Source of the DNA: Candidatus Binatia bacterium | GTDB lineage: Bacteria > Desulfobacterota > Binatia > HRBIN30 | Reading direction: 5' to 3' | Assembly: GCA_937925685.1 (NCBI GenBank) | Contig: CALAMI010000016.1 | Coordinates: forward strand, 129,001 to 193,000 | DNA: 64,000 bases | Part shown: in pieces, positions 38,380 through 47,847 of the stretch | How the letters are laid out: each line of letters opens with the position of its first letter | Numbering within the stretch: the first letter of the stretch is position 1 | Translations under genes and position numbers: made by a program | Notes under the pieces: model-generated | What the model was told of the DNA's origin: nothing | Database searches by the model: none | Seen by the model: the letters and a program-made list of their open reading frames with translations, nothing else

Positions 38380-40569
38380 TCACCGTGCCGACATCTCAAA
38401 CCAAACCGGCTCAACCTGAGGCAGGCCCTCTAGGTCAATGACCGCACCCGGGCTAGCATCTGGGATATACCTTCCATCAGTGAGAAGAAAGGCGAACGCT
38501 TGCCGGAGCGCTTCGGGCACATCCCCGGTAACCCCATGGCCGCTGAACTCACCTCGACCGTAATCGGTCATGACGAAACGCCAGATTCCGCTGCAGCCAG
38601 CAGCGCTCAAGCAGCCGCGAGTAAGATTCAAGTCCGGCAGCTGCATGGCAAGGGCAAGGTCCTCGGTCGTGCGGTTCGGTACAATCGGGTCGATGATACC
38701 CTCGTGCATCAAAATGCGTTTCGGAGGCGCCCCCGGCAGGCGACGCTGCGGGGCGATTACATAAGGTGCGTAGTTGATCGGATCTCCCGGGTCTAATGCC
38801 CATTGGGCCGTTTGTTGGAACCGGTGCAAAAACGGCGCAAAATAAGGGCTATCGGGCGTAATGCCGATGAAAATGCCGATCAAGGGCTCGATTAGTTGTC
38901 GGATTTCTCGTGAGGCAAGAATGTTCGGCAAGCCCCCGCCTGGTACGCTCAACATTCCAACGAGCACTTTCGACTCAACGGCCAAGAACATCGTTCCCAT
39001 GATGCCACCTAAGGAACCACCCAAGTAGTGGATGCGCCGGGGGTCGACTTGATCGAAGGGAGCAATCCCTGCGGCATGGGCAGTCTCAATCATGCGCGCC
39101 AGCTGCAAAAAATCAGCAATGGTTTGACGGAAATACTCTCTCGTGGTCGCAATGTCCTGGAGATTGAAGAAGTTGACCACGCTTCCTCTTCGGCCATGCT
39201 GCAGGGCCGAAATGGCGATTCCCACGAGAGGCAAATTTAAATTGGTACGAGCGATTTGCGTTACGTCACGCCCAGAACCACCCAGCCCGTGCCCAAAGAT
39301 CACCACCGGGTAGCCACTCGGGGGGCGTTCTGCTTTAGGCAACACCATATAAAAATCCACTTTGTTGGCGGTTGGCGTTACCTCCCCAGAAATTTTTGCT
39401 GGATCGAAAGCACCATTGGGTCGTTCACGAAAATCAAACGAGTCAAAGTAGCCGACAGCCACAGCAGAAACGTTCGGGGTGTTGCGGCTGCCCAACAAAG
39501 TCGCATAGCCCTCGCTACCCTCGGGAAAGATCCCAGTTTCCAGGTTGCCGAGTGGGCGGTCTAGCACGGGCAAGGGGGGGCCCAACTCGCCGCTGTCGAG
39601 GCGCTGACGAATGCGTACCAAGTCATCGACGGTGCTTTGAGTCGTAAAGAGATCCGTCAGTAAAAGGCGTTCGCGAGGAAGCGCGTAGCGTTGCTCCAAA
39701 AACTCCCAAACCCTCACTAGGCGCTCTCGCCACTCCAGTGTGGCAGAGTCCAGATTTGCCCCTGCCACGAGCCGACGAAAATCGTCGCTCGCCTGCACTT
39801 GAAAGCCTTGCCCATCGGTGAGTTCGTCCGTAACGATCAGCGCGTAGGTTGTCTTTGGCTCGAGAGGAATGACGGGCGCAATTTCCACCGCCATGTCTGG
39901 CGCATAAAACGAAGCGGTGACACTTACGGGTGCTTCGTCCAGAGCGTGGTACTTCAGTAACCAAATGCCGCGAGGGTACGCCCCAGTATCGACGACTACG
40001 GGGCGATCGAAGAGGACACGGATCGGGGCGAAGGTGGAAAAACCATCCAAGGCCCGCAGTTGCCGAGATACTTCCGTGGCGTAAGCTCGCGCGGCGTCAA
40101 ACGCACGACTGTCGGGCAGCGGCATCGCTAGGTAAGAGGCAGGCACTTCTGGCCTTCCGTCCGAGCCAAGCAACCGATCGCTCGGGAACGGATTCAGTGG
40201 ACTCCTGGCATCCAGCGAAAACAACAAGCGTGCGGGCCTGATCGTGGTGGCCGTCGCAGTCTGGGTCGGAGAAGCCGTCTGGGTAAACGTGGCTGTCGAT
40301 GTCGCTGTAGCTGTCGAGGTTGCCGGCGGCGGCGGTGTTCCGCTCGGGCTCAAGGTGGCAGTCGATGATGCTGTGGGCGTTGCAACTTCGGCCAAGGTAC
40401 GTGTAGGGGAGGCTGTAGGTGGAGGCAGCGCGGGCGTCATCGTGGGAGTGGTTGTTGTTTCGGCTGACGAACCGATTTCGTTGCTTCCGCAACTTGCGAC
40501 GATGAAAAGCAGCCAGGCGGCAAGCAGGGTGCGACCATGCCCACTTTGGGGAAAGTTTTTCCTTGACAT
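38380..40569 (-). CDS. Large lipoprotein with alpha/beta-hydrolase domain
   Basis: 729 residues. Lipoprotein signal (LLFIVASC), then a low-complexity Thr/Pro/Ala/Ser linker (about 35-108) built from TAT/TPT-like units, a probable O-glycosylation or wall-spanning zone. The C-terminal 600 residues resemble bacterial Pla-1/cef-type extracellular lipases: beta-rich N-part, then VVIFGHGLGGSGRDV (oxyanion), nucleophile elbow HYLGGSLGGIMGT, and GHGVTGD with the probable catalytic His. Likely surface-exposed esterase or lipase. Confidence 0.8.
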   Translation of the reverse strand: MSRKNFPQSGHGRTLLAAWLLFIVASCGSNEIGSSAETTTTPTMTPALPPPTASPTRTLAEVATPTASSTATLSPSGTPPPPATSTATATSTATFTQTASPTQTATATTIRPARLLFSLDARSPLNPFPSDRLLGSDGRPEVPASYLAMPLPDSRAFDAARAYATEVSRQLRALDGFSTFAPIRVLFDRPVVVDTGAYPRGIWLLKYHALDEAPVSVTASFYAPDMAVEIAPVIPLEPKTTYALIVTDELTDGQGFQVQASDDFRRLVAGANLDSATLEWRERLVRVWEFLEQRYALPRERLLLTDLFTTQSTVDDLVRIRQRLDSGELGPPLPVLDRPLGNLETGIFPEGSEGYATLLGSRNTPNVSAVAVGYFDSFDFRERPNGAFDPAKISGEVTPTANKVDFYMVLPKAERPPSGYPVVIFGHGLGGSGRDVTQIARTNLNLPLVGIAISALQHGRRGSVVNFFNLQDIATTREYFRQTIADFLQLARMIETAHAAGIAPFDQVDPRRIHYLGGSLGGIMGTMFLAVESKVLVGMLSVPGGGLPNILASREIRQLIEPLIGIFIGITPDSPYFAPFLHRFQQTAQWALDPGDPINYAPYVIAPQRRLPGAPPKRILMHEGIIDPIVPNRTTEDLALAMQLPDLNLTRGCLSAAGCSGIWRFVMTDYGRGEFSGHGVTGDVPEALRQAFAFLLTDGRYIPDASPGAVIDLEGLPQVEPVWFEMSAR

Positions 40570-40602
40570 GACGCTGCCCGCTACTCGGTCCGAGTTAGTT
40601 AA

Positions 40603-41205
40603 TCAAGTAGAAGCCTCATATCGGTTAATTCGGGCTCCAACCGCCCACCCGCCGAGTTCCACACCACCGGGGCGAAGATCGACCAACAAGCGCTGTCCCG
40701 CAGGATCGGAAACCACCACCGAGTTCCAGTCCACTTCGCAGCTCTGGCGTGCGCGCCCGACGATGCGGCACTCGCAACAAAAAGGCTCCCCACTTCTGCA
40801 GGCACGGGGCGAGCGTCCGTCCAGTGGACCAGCGGCGCGCGCAAACGTCCAGGGGACGGGATGCTACTCGCAAAAACCGAACGGCCTGTTTCCCGGTCGA
40901 TCTGGCACTTTGGGCCGTCCGCCGTCACCATTTGCGCGGGCGAGCACGCCGGATCGCAAAGGAGGTCCGCCTGCAAACCGGCAACCTTGCCATTTTATCG
41001 CTCCAGTGTGAGGCACACCAGAACGATGTCGTTCCGCTGGTCTACTGCCGCCCAGTCGCTTCCCACGGGCGCCGTCCGCTGTTGCTCCCCGACTTCATCT
41101 CCAACGGCTCCACGACGGAGCCACCGAGGATTGGCGTCGCTACCGCAGCTGCAAAAAAATAAAGGCGCTCAACGACGCAACTTTCATCTTTCTCGTCGTC
41201 GCCAT
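40603..41205 (-). pseudogene. Decayed cohesin-domain-like secreted protein
   Basis: Stitching minus-strand frames gives a secreted protein like the intact gene at 42.3-43.3 kb. It begins MATTRKMKVASLSAFIF at 41205, must change frame near the T7 run at 41153-41159, and meets an in-frame TAA at 40995-40997. It continues KVAGLQADLLCDPACSP, CQIDRETGRSVF, and changes frame again at a T5 run (40779-40783) to read LFCCECRIVGRARQSCEV, VVVSDPAGQRLLVDL, ending at 40603. The paralogue has VSGLQVDLYWDSSCLS, NPETGRSTF, LFCCQFRV and LSDRQGQRLPF at matching places. One stop plus at least two shifts argue against a sequencing slip alone. Confidence 0.8.
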
Positions 41206-41426
41206 GACGAGGCACCTTTGGTATCTTTTCTACATCACCCTATCACATAAAAACAGCAAACATCCCTTGGCCACTGGGATGACTTCAACGGTTTCCTCAT
41301 GGGTGGAAGAACAAACGGCCACGCCCAGGCACCGTGTACCGCAAACTGGAGCCACAACTCAAGGCTAATGGAAGCGGGCTTACGTCACCAAGGCCACATT
41401 CCCTCGGGAACAAGCTGGCATCTCGC

Positions 41427-42266
41427 TTAAGCGCCGATGACCTTGGTGTAGCGATCGAGCAACGGGAGCACCTTGTCTCGGTTCGCCGCAGGCAAGCCGA
41501 AAATCACTCGGTCCACACGGGCTGCCCGAAAAGCGTCGATCACCTTCGGGTCGGCAGGGGCCGAGAACACGCTGACCGAGATCGTTTTTGGATCGCGACC
41601 CTTTTCCTCCGCGATGCGACGCAGCTGCTCAATTTGAGAAATCACTGCCGTACCAGCGACCCCGAGAGGAAGCCAGCCATCGCAATAATCCACTACGCGA
41701 TGCAACACCTGCCTCGAATGCCCTCCAAGCAAGATTGGAGGATAAGGCTTCTGCACTGGCTTCGGCCACGACCAAATGGGGTCGAAGTTCACGAACTCAC
41801 CGTGGAATTCGGGCTCTTCTTCCGTCCAAATTCGTTTCAGGGCAGCAACTTGCTCACGGAGTTTTTTCCACCGAGTACGGAATTCAGTGCCGTGATTGGC
41901 CATTTCTTCCACGTTCCAACCGCCGCCGATGCCGAAAATAAACCGGCCACCAGACAAAAAGTCGAGCGAGGCAACTTCTTTTGCCAAAGTGATGGTGTCG
42001 CGCTGGATGACGAGGCAAATCCCGGTGCCCACCTTGAGCCGACGGGTGACGGCCGCGGCCATTGCCAGCGCGACAAACGGGTCGTGCGTGTGCCAGTAAT
42101 CCTGAGGCAGCTCTCCCCCACCTGGCCAAGGGGTCTGACGGCTTGTCGGAATGTGAGTGTGCTCGGGGAAAAAAAGCGATTCGAAGCCGCGAACCTCCGC
42201 TTCGCGTGCGAGTTCGTCGGGCCGAATCGCGTAGTCGGTGGAAAATAACATGAGACCGTAATTCAT
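41427..42266 (-). CDS. LLM class F420-dependent oxidoreductase
   Basis: Luciferase-like TIM-barrel oxidoreductase, 279 residues. The ATG at 42266 has GAGGAG at good distance and gives the family start MNYGLMLFSTDY. FPEHTHIPTSRQTP, GGGWNVEEMANHGTEF and PPILLGGHSRQVL match the Rv2161c/F420-dependent subgroup TIGR03619 as I know it. It is a different subfamily from the LLM gene at 2.2 kb. Substrate unknown. 59 bp downstream of the cohesin-like gene. Confidence 0.9.
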   Translation of the reverse strand: MNYGLMLFSTDYAIRPDELAREAEVRGFESLFFPEHTHIPTSRQTPWPGGGELPQDYWHTHDPFVALAMAAAVTRRLKVGTGICLVIQRDTITLAKEVASLDFLSGGRFIFGIGGGWNVEEMANHGTEFRTRWKKLREQVAALKRIWTEEEPEFHGEFVNFDPIWSWPKPVQKPYPPILLGGHSRQVLHRVVDYCDGWLPLGVAGTAVISQIEQLRRIAEEKGRDPKTISVSVFSAPADPKVIDAFRAARVDRVIFGLPAANRDKVLPLLDRYTKVIGA

Positions 42267-42325
42267 TGCCAATCTCCTCTGCCCTTTTGCTGACAGGAGA
42301 GGCGCTTGTCGACCCGCTCCTCTTC

Positions 42326-43339
42326 TCAACGTGGCGTGGGACTCTTACGTGCCTTCGGCTTCTTTTGGGGTGTTCGGGCCGCGGTCGCTGCTGTAGGTGT
42401 TCCTACTGGCGGGCTTTTTTTCATCTCGGGCGTTGTCGTCCCCACTTTGTCGGGCTTCTTCTCCGGGGTTGCCTGGTCCAGTCTTGTCGGTGCCGCCGTC
42501 GGCTTGGTTATCTCTGGCGTCGCTGCCGGGGTGGGCGCGAGGGTAGCCTCGGGCGTCGCCACCACCGCCTCAGGGGTCGAAACGCTTTCCTCACCACCTC
42601 CCGCTGGAGCGCCTTGCGCAGGAGGGGGGACCATCGGAGCGGGAGCAACAGCCGGAGCGGGTGGCGCACCTGCGGGAGCACCTCCACGAACAGGCGCGGC
42701 TGGTGCTATCGCAGGCCCACCTTCTCCCGGAGCCCCCGTGCCGCCTGTGGTTGCGCCACCAGTGCTGCCACCCTGCACCGCCCCAGGAGCCATCACGCCA
42801 CCCGGGCCCATACCTCCCGAACCCAGCCCCCGCTCATCGCTGCCGCGGGCCACAGTGATGCTCCCTCCAACCGCTGTGAAAGGAAGCCGCTGCCCTTGCC
42901 GATCCGAAAGAACAATGTTCGAGGGGGTCACCCCACAAGTTCGGCCTTCGGCCGCCGCAGAAACACGGAATTGACAGCAAAAGAGCTGGCTTACAGTCGG
43001 CGGCATAGGTGAGGGGTCGCTCAAATTCACCATGAGTGCACGCATCCGGTCACTGCCTAGCACCCGCGTTTGAAAGGTGGATCGGCCCGTTTCGGGATTC
43101 ATCACACAGGCAGCCTGATCACCCGAAGACCGATCGACCGAAAGGCAAGAGGAATCCCAGTAAAGATCGACTTGCAACCCAGACACGGTCCCATCGTTCT
43201 GGTCCAAGTACACACAAACATCCGGAGTATCTCCTGGCAACGCCTTTGCGCCCTGCACGCGTACCGTCAGACCCCATGCCGCCGCCTGCGTACCAACAAG
43301 GAGGGCCAGCATCGAGAAGGATAACAAGGATCTTTTCAT
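42326..43339 (-). CDS. Cohesin-like secreted protein with low-complexity tail
   Basis: 337 residues. Signal peptide (MKRSLLSFSMLALLVGTQAAAWG), then one cohesin-type beta-sandwich (about 24-165) with GDTPDVCVYL, VSGLQVDLYWDSSCL, FCCQFRV and a C-terminal GGSITV strand. It carries several Cys not found in cellulosomal cohesins. The second half is Gly/Ala/Pro-rich, then Thr/Pro/Lys-rich, ending KKPKARKSPTPR; this basic tail could bind the cell surface. A dockerin-like module is encoded at 20.7 kb. Its broken paralogue lies 1.1 kb away. Confidence 0.8.
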   Translation of the reverse strand: MKRSLLSFSMLALLVGTQAAAWGLTVRVQGAKALPGDTPDVCVYLDQNDGTVSGLQVDLYWDSSCLSVDRSSGDQAACVMNPETGRSTFQTRVLGSDRMRALMVNLSDPSPMPPTVSQLFCCQFRVSAAAEGRTCGVTPSNIVLSDRQGQRLPFTAVGGSITVARGSDERGLGSGGMGPGGVMAPGAVQGGSTGGATTGGTGAPGEGGPAIAPAAPVRGGAPAGAPPAPAVAPAPMVPPPAQGAPAGGGEESVSTPEAVVATPEATLAPTPAATPEITKPTAAPTRLDQATPEKKPDKVGTTTPEMKKSPPVGTPTAATAARTPQKKPKARKSPTPR

Positions 43340-43422
43340 TCTAGACTCCTCATGAACCTATGTAACCTGCCTAAAAGAACACGCTGTCACGATCTCGAGG
43401 TGTACTCGATACGAGCTTGGCG

Positions 43423-44517
43423 TCAAAGCTCACTGTAGCGGAACAAACGCATCCCAATGCCGAAGGACAGGCCTCCATAAGCGAGCAAAATGGCCAGCTT
43501 CGGCGCCACCTCGAGCAACGTGCGGTCGCGCAGCATAACGTCATGAATGGCAAACATCGACCACGTCGTCATCAGGCCATGGGCGATCGTCTGCATCCAC
43601 TTCGGCTGCTCGTAAAAAGGCCACCAGCACCCACCCAGCGCTGCCAAAATAAACACGGCAGAGAGCCCAACTGGGATGATCTGCTCTCGCGTGCGAGCAA
43701 TCGCAGCAATGATCATGCTAAAGCAAGCCATAGCAAACACGATGCACGTGGCGACCACAACCATAGCCACGGGCGACCTTCCTAAGCTCAAGCCGTACAC
43801 CCAATGTCCAAAGCCGAGCAAGATGAGGAGCTGAACGGTCCCGACAATCAACCGCGCCGCCAACTTGCCCCCGAGAATCGTGAAGTGGGAAACAGGGGCC
43901 ACAGCGAGACGGCGCGTCGTTCCCCACACCTCCTCGTCCCGCAGCCCAAAGGCGACGCTAAAAATCAGGCTCAGCAAGACAAACATCACGCTAAAGCCCG
44001 GGATGTTCTGTTCCAAAGAGGTAAACTTCAGCCTCCTCCCCGTGAGGCTGCGTTCTTCCAAAGTCAGTAGCTCTTCCTCGAAAGGATCCCCTAAAGAGGC
44101 AGCCTCCCGGTCGGCCAGCAGAAAAATCACGCGAATCGCTTGCAGTTCCGCCCACTGCGCTGGGTCAGTCAGAAGTTCGATCTTGCTCGCTTTGTTTGTC
44201 AGGTAGCGCTTGCTCAAACCCGCGGGGAGCACGAGCATTGCTGGCGCCTTATTTTCCACGGCAACCAGTCGCTCGGCGGTGGCCCGGTCGACCACTCGAA
44301 CATCGAGGTGCTCGCGAAACACCTTGATCAAGGCATTCGCGACCGGCCCTTCATCTTCGTTGACGATGGGGAACAAAATGCTTTGTGTGCCAATTTCTGA
44401 TTGCGTCTCGGCCACGACCAAAATGATGATGATCGGGACGACGACAAGCGAGGCCAAGGCAGAACGGTCGCGCGCAATCAGCCGCAAGTCTTTGAGCATC
44501 ACCCGCAACAGCTTCAC
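43423..44517 (-). CDS. ABC-2 type transporter permease
   Basis: Inner-membrane permease of the YhhJ/ABC-2 exporter family, 364 residues. One N-terminal membrane helix (LASLVVVPIIIILVV), a large periplasmic domain (about 40-175), then five helices, with the ABC-2 block GLRDEEVWGTTRRLAVAPVS between. The GTG start overlaps the MlaC stop (GTGA), so translation is coupled. With the ATPase at 45.1 kb it forms an exporter; the divergent TolC would supply the outer-membrane exit. Confidence 0.9.
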   Translation of the reverse strand: MKLLRVMLKDLRLIARDRSALASLVVVPIIIILVVAETQSEIGTQSILFPIVNEDEGPVANALIKVFREHLDVRVVDRATAERLVAVENKAPAMLVLPAGLSKRYLTNKASKIELLTDPAQWAELQAIRVIFLLADREAASLGDPFEEELLTLEERSLTGRRLKFTSLEQNIPGFSVMFVLLSLIFSVAFGLRDEEVWGTTRRLAVAPVSHFTILGGKLAARLIVGTVQLLILLGFGHWVYGLSLGRSPVAMVVVATCIVFAMACFSMIIAAIARTREQIIPVGLSAVFILAALGGCWWPFYEQPKWMQTIAHGLMTTWSMFAIHDVMLRDRTLLEVAPKLAILLAYGGLSFGIGMRLFRYSEL

Positions 44518-45116
44518 AGTTCGTCCTCGCTCTCCGCTCCGCCAGTACCGTACTTTCGCCGCATGCGCGCCAACAATTCTGCCGGGCTTTCCTTTTCTAA
44601 CAGTCGAGCCAACTGGCGACGGAAGTTAGCCGTAAGACTGAGATCTTCAATTTGAATATCGGTGGCAAGCCATTGCCCATTAGCTAATTCCATTCGGTAG
44701 GTGACCGCAAACTCGTCTCGCGGTGTCACGATCTTAGTTTCCACTCGGGCCCGCGATCCGTTCACTTCCTCACCGACGTAAACAAAGTCGGGTCTTTCGA
44801 ATAGCAAGAGCTTCTGCACGTAAGTACGCTGAAACAGTTCCCGAAAGAGCTCAAGAAACTCTTGCCGCTGCGGTGGCGAAAACTTCTCCCAGGACGGACC
44901 AAGGGCTTCGCGTCCCATGCGGTTGGTGTCTAAAAATCCTTTCAGTAATTGCGACAAATCGGCCAACTTTTCGTTGTGCATCTTCGGGCTATCGACAATG
45001 CGGCGCGCCTCCTCCAAGACCTCTCGCGTTCTTTGGAGGGGAGAGGATACGGCCACAGCCCAGCTCGCCGACATTCCCAGGGCAAGCGCAAGGGCACTTC
45101 CGGTCAAGCACCGCAT
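44514..45116 (-). CDS. MlaC/Ttg2D-family periplasmic protein
   Basis: About 200 residues from the ATG at 45116, with a signal peptide ending SASWAVA. MlaC-family features: DLSQLLKGFLDTNRMGREALG, WEKFSPPQRQEFLELFRELFQRTYVQ (parts), YRMELANGQWLATDIQIEDLSL. MlaC proteins carry phospholipids between membranes. Here the gene is locked between an ABC ATPase (TGATG overlap) and an ABC-2 permease (GTGA overlap), not beside MCE-type MlaD/MlaE genes. An open frame runs 59 codons upstream inside the ATPase gene and is a shadow. Confidence 0.88.
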   Translation of the reverse strand: MRCLTGSALALALGMSASWAVAVSSPLQRTREVLEEARRIVDSPKMHNEKLADLSQLLKGFLDTNRMGREALGPSWEKFSPPQRQEFLELFRELFQRTYVQKLLLFERPDFVYVGEEVNGSRARVETKIVTPRDEFAVTYRMELANGQWLATDIQIEDLSLTANFRRQLARLLEKESPAELLARMRRKYGTGGAESEDEL

Positions 45117-46138
45117 CAATCGCGCAACTCCTTGCCCGTCAACTGCAAGAACAGGTTTTCCAAACTCAAGGGGGCGATCTCGATCGTGACCTGGTCCGCA
45201 TAGCGCGCCAGGCGGCCGTGCAGCGGCGTAAGTGCGTGCACCGCTCGGCTCACGAACAGCCGGGCTCCACTGTCGAAATGTTCGACCCGGCACACACCCG
45301 GAATCTCGTGCAACGACTTCCAGTCAAAACTCGGGGGAAGGCCACGAACATCGATGACTTCGGAGCATCCAGCATTCGTCAGCAACTGCATCAACGGCCC
45401 CATGGCGATGATTTTTCCTTCGTCCATGATGCCAATGCGATCGCACAGCCGCTCTGCCTCTTCCATGTAGTGCGTCGTGTAAAGGAGGGCGGTACCGTTA
45501 TCCCGCAATGTCCGCACGATCGAGAAGATTTTCTCTCGCGAATGCGGGTCAACGCCAACCGTGGGCTCGTCCAGTAGAACCAACTTGGGTTCGTGCACTA
45601 GGCTCACCGCTAGGTTTAGCCGGCGCTTCATGCCCCCGGAAAATTCTTCGACCGGCTCGTTCTGCCGGTTCTCCAAGCCAACTAGTTCCAACAGTTCTTC
45701 GACCCGTTGGTCGAGCTTTTCCCTAGGCACGCCGTACATGCGACCAAAAAACTTGATGTTCTCCCGGGCCGTTAGTTGTGGGTAGAGCGAAATATCCTGA
45801 GGAACGAGCCCGATCAGCTCGCGGACCCGCTTGGTCTCCTTTTGCACAGAGTGACCAAAAACCCAGGCGTCTCCTGCAGTGGGGCGAAGCTGTGTCGCAA
45901 TCATGGATATCGTGGTCGTCTTGCCGGCACCGTTCGGCCCGAGGAGACCGAACACTTCGCCTTCCGTAATTTCGAAACTCAAATCTTGCACGGCAACGAC
46001 GCGGCCGTACGCCTTGCGTAATCCATTGACCCGCAAAGCCACTCTACGATCTAAACGAGGCACGGCCGACGTGGGGCAAGAACGCACCGAAGGTCCGGCA
46101 GAGGAAACCGCCTCGAGAACGTTACTACCGATTCCCAT
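45116..46138 (-). CDS. ABC transporter ATP-binding protein
   Basis: ABC-2 exporter ATPase (CcmA/DrrA-like), 340 residues. Walker A GLLGPNGAGKTTT, Q-loop LVPQDISLYPQL, signature EFSGGMKRR, Walker B LVLLDEPTVGVDP, H-loop TTHYMEEAERL. A C-terminal extension of about 70 residues follows, common in drug or lipid exporters. First gene of the three-gene operon; divergent from the TolC gene with 55 bp between starts. Confidence 0.94.
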   Translation of the reverse strand: MGIGSNVLEAVSSAGPSVRSCPTSAVPRLDRRVALRVNGLRKAYGRVVAVQDLSFEITEGEVFGLLGPNGAGKTTTISMIATQLRPTAGDAWVFGHSVQKETKRVRELIGLVPQDISLYPQLTARENIKFFGRMYGVPREKLDQRVEELLELVGLENRQNEPVEEFSGGMKRRLNLAVSLVHEPKLVLLDEPTVGVDPHSREKIFSIVRTLRDNGTALLYTTHYMEEAERLCDRIGIMDEGKIIAMGPLMQLLTNAGCSEVIDVRGLPPSFDWKSLHEIPGVCRVEHFDSGARLFVSRAVHALTPLHGRLARYADQVTIEIAPLSLENLFLQLTGKELRD

Positions 46139-46193
46139 TGTTTCCCCAAATCGAGAATGGTTGAAGCAGAATCCCTCCTAGGAGAAAAGGGCT

Positions 46194-47657
46194 ATGCAAC
46201 CAAAGACGCAGCAATGCCAAACTCAGAACCGTCCCGCAAACACAATCGTTAGCTCGCCGGCCCATTTCCCTCACCAAACTCGCGTTGTCGGGCCGAGCCG
46301 ACCACTAAAGTTTTTGGCCTCGTTTACTGCTCTCCTATTTCCGCTCGCAAATCCAGTGTGCGCGCAGATCCCCCCGCTTACGCTGGCGGACTGTATCCGC
46401 TCAGCCCTCCAGTGTGATCCCGACTTGCAGGCGGCTTCCGCAGAAATCGCAGCGGCCCGGGCTCGTCTGAAACAAGCCGAAGCTAGCCGCTGGGGTGAAG
46501 CCACGTACCGGCAGGTTCTCGGTTTCGTCCCCGCCGCAACCGGAGACATTCTCGACCCACCGAAACAAAACCGAAACGCGGTGTTTCGTGACCTGGGCCC
46601 ATTTACCCAGCTCGAGGTCATGGTGCACTTACCGCTGTGGACCTTCGGCAAGCTTCGAGCTGCTCTCGAAGCGGCAGCGGAAGGCCTCGCCGCTCAACAG
46701 GCGGAGAGCGAGGTAAAGCGGGCGGAGACGGTGTTGACCGTGAAACGCCTTTATTACGGATCCCTTCTCGCCGACCAGCTAGCCAGCGTTCTAGACGAAA
46801 TGCTGGGCAACATGGACAAAGCCATCCGCAAAGTCCAACAACGTTTGGCTAGCGGCTCTACCACCGTCACGGAATTGGACCTCCTCAAGCTGCAAGCCGG
46901 GCGGGCCAAGCTGGCCCGAGGTGTTGGCGATATCCATGCTTCGGCCACCCTCACGCGCAAGGCCCTCGCTCGTGCCATTGGCAAGAACTTAACTGCAGAG
47001 CTCCAGCTCGCGGAGCGCAAACTCGAACCGGTCAGCTTACAACTTGCTTCCGTCGAATCGTACATCGACGAAGCCCTGCGTACGCGGCCCGAGGCCGCGC
47101 AACTCGAGCACGGCCTGGCCGCACAAGCCGCAAAGGTAGAAATGGAAAAGGCCGAGCTTTACCCGACGTTTTTCCTCAGCACTGGTCTCCAATACGCGCT
47201 TGCTCCGAACCGAACAACACAGCGCAACCCCTTTGCCGCCGAGGACTTCAATTACAGCCGGCCAGTCGGCGTGTTAGGAATTCACTGGGACATCGACTTC
47301 TGGCGGAAACGGGCCAAGGTAGCCGAAGCCGAAGCGGCTTTGGCTAAACTCCAGGCGCAACAGCGGGGGGCTATTACTGGTTTGCAGCTCGAAGTCCACC
47401 GCGCGTACGAACAAGTGTTGCAGGCGCAGCAGGCCATGCAAACTGCTGCCGAGGGCCGTAAGGCGGGCCGTGGGTTACTCGTGGCTACAGTGAGTAATTT
47501 CGACCTCGGGATTGGCGAGGCTGAAGAGCTGTTCAAGGCGCTGGGCGTGTACACGGAAGCCAGCACCGATTACTTGCGCGCGGTCCACGATTACAACGTG
47601 GCGGTTGCTGAACTATCGCGCACCGTTGGGAGGGAACTGCTACCTTTAGAATACTGA
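46194..47657 (+). CDS. TolC family outer membrane channel protein
   Basis: 487 residues with a signal peptide ending PVCAQ (about 57-58). Two outer-membrane efflux protein repeats of coiled helices: LADCIRSALQCDPDLQAASAEIAAARARLKQAEA (in parts) at the start and LQLEVHRAYEQVLQAQQAM in the second half, plus FTQLEVMVHLPLW beta strands. AGGAG lies nine bases before the ATG. Divergent from the ABC-MlaC-permease operon, so probably its outer-membrane partner. Confidence 0.92.
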   Translation: MQPKTQQCQTQNRPANTIVSSPAHFPHQTRVVGPSRPLKFLASFTALLFPLANPVCAQIPPLTLADCIRSALQCDPDLQAASAEIAAARARLKQAEASRWGEATYRQVLGFVPAATGDILDPPKQNRNAVFRDLGPFTQLEVMVHLPLWTFGKLRAALEAAAEGLAAQQAESEVKRAETVLTVKRLYYGSLLADQLASVLDEMLGNMDKAIRKVQQRLASGSTTVTELDLLKLQAGRAKLARGVGDIHASATLTRKALARAIGKNLTAELQLAERKLEPVSLQLASVESYIDEALRTRPEAAQLEHGLAAQAAKVEMEKAELYPTFFLSTGLQYALAPNRTTQRNPFAAEDFNYSRPVGVLGIHWDIDFWRKRAKVAEAEAALAKLQAQQRGAITGLQLEVHRAYEQVLQAQQAMQTAAEGRKAGRGLLVATVSNFDLGIGEAEELFKALGVYTEASTDYLRAVHDYNVAVAELSRTVGRELLPLEY

Positions 47658-47847
47658 GGTGTGCAAGCGGCTGTCAGTCAAAAAAGAGAGCCGGTCAGTT
47701 GTCCGTTCCAGGCAGCGGCCAGGCCACCGAGACTTCGGCGTTGGGCTGCACCGGTACAGTCGGATGCTGACGCTCCCCGGAACCAAACCTTTGGGGGGCC
47801 GAGGTGCATTGCCGGCGGTGTTCCGCTAGGCAATGGTTGAGGCTTTC

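Noticed and set aside
40244-41011. 255-aa plus-strand frame beginning with Val/Ala repeats
   Set aside because: It is the antisense of the Thr/Pro-rich linker of the lipoprotein gene and of the decayed cohesin-like gene.
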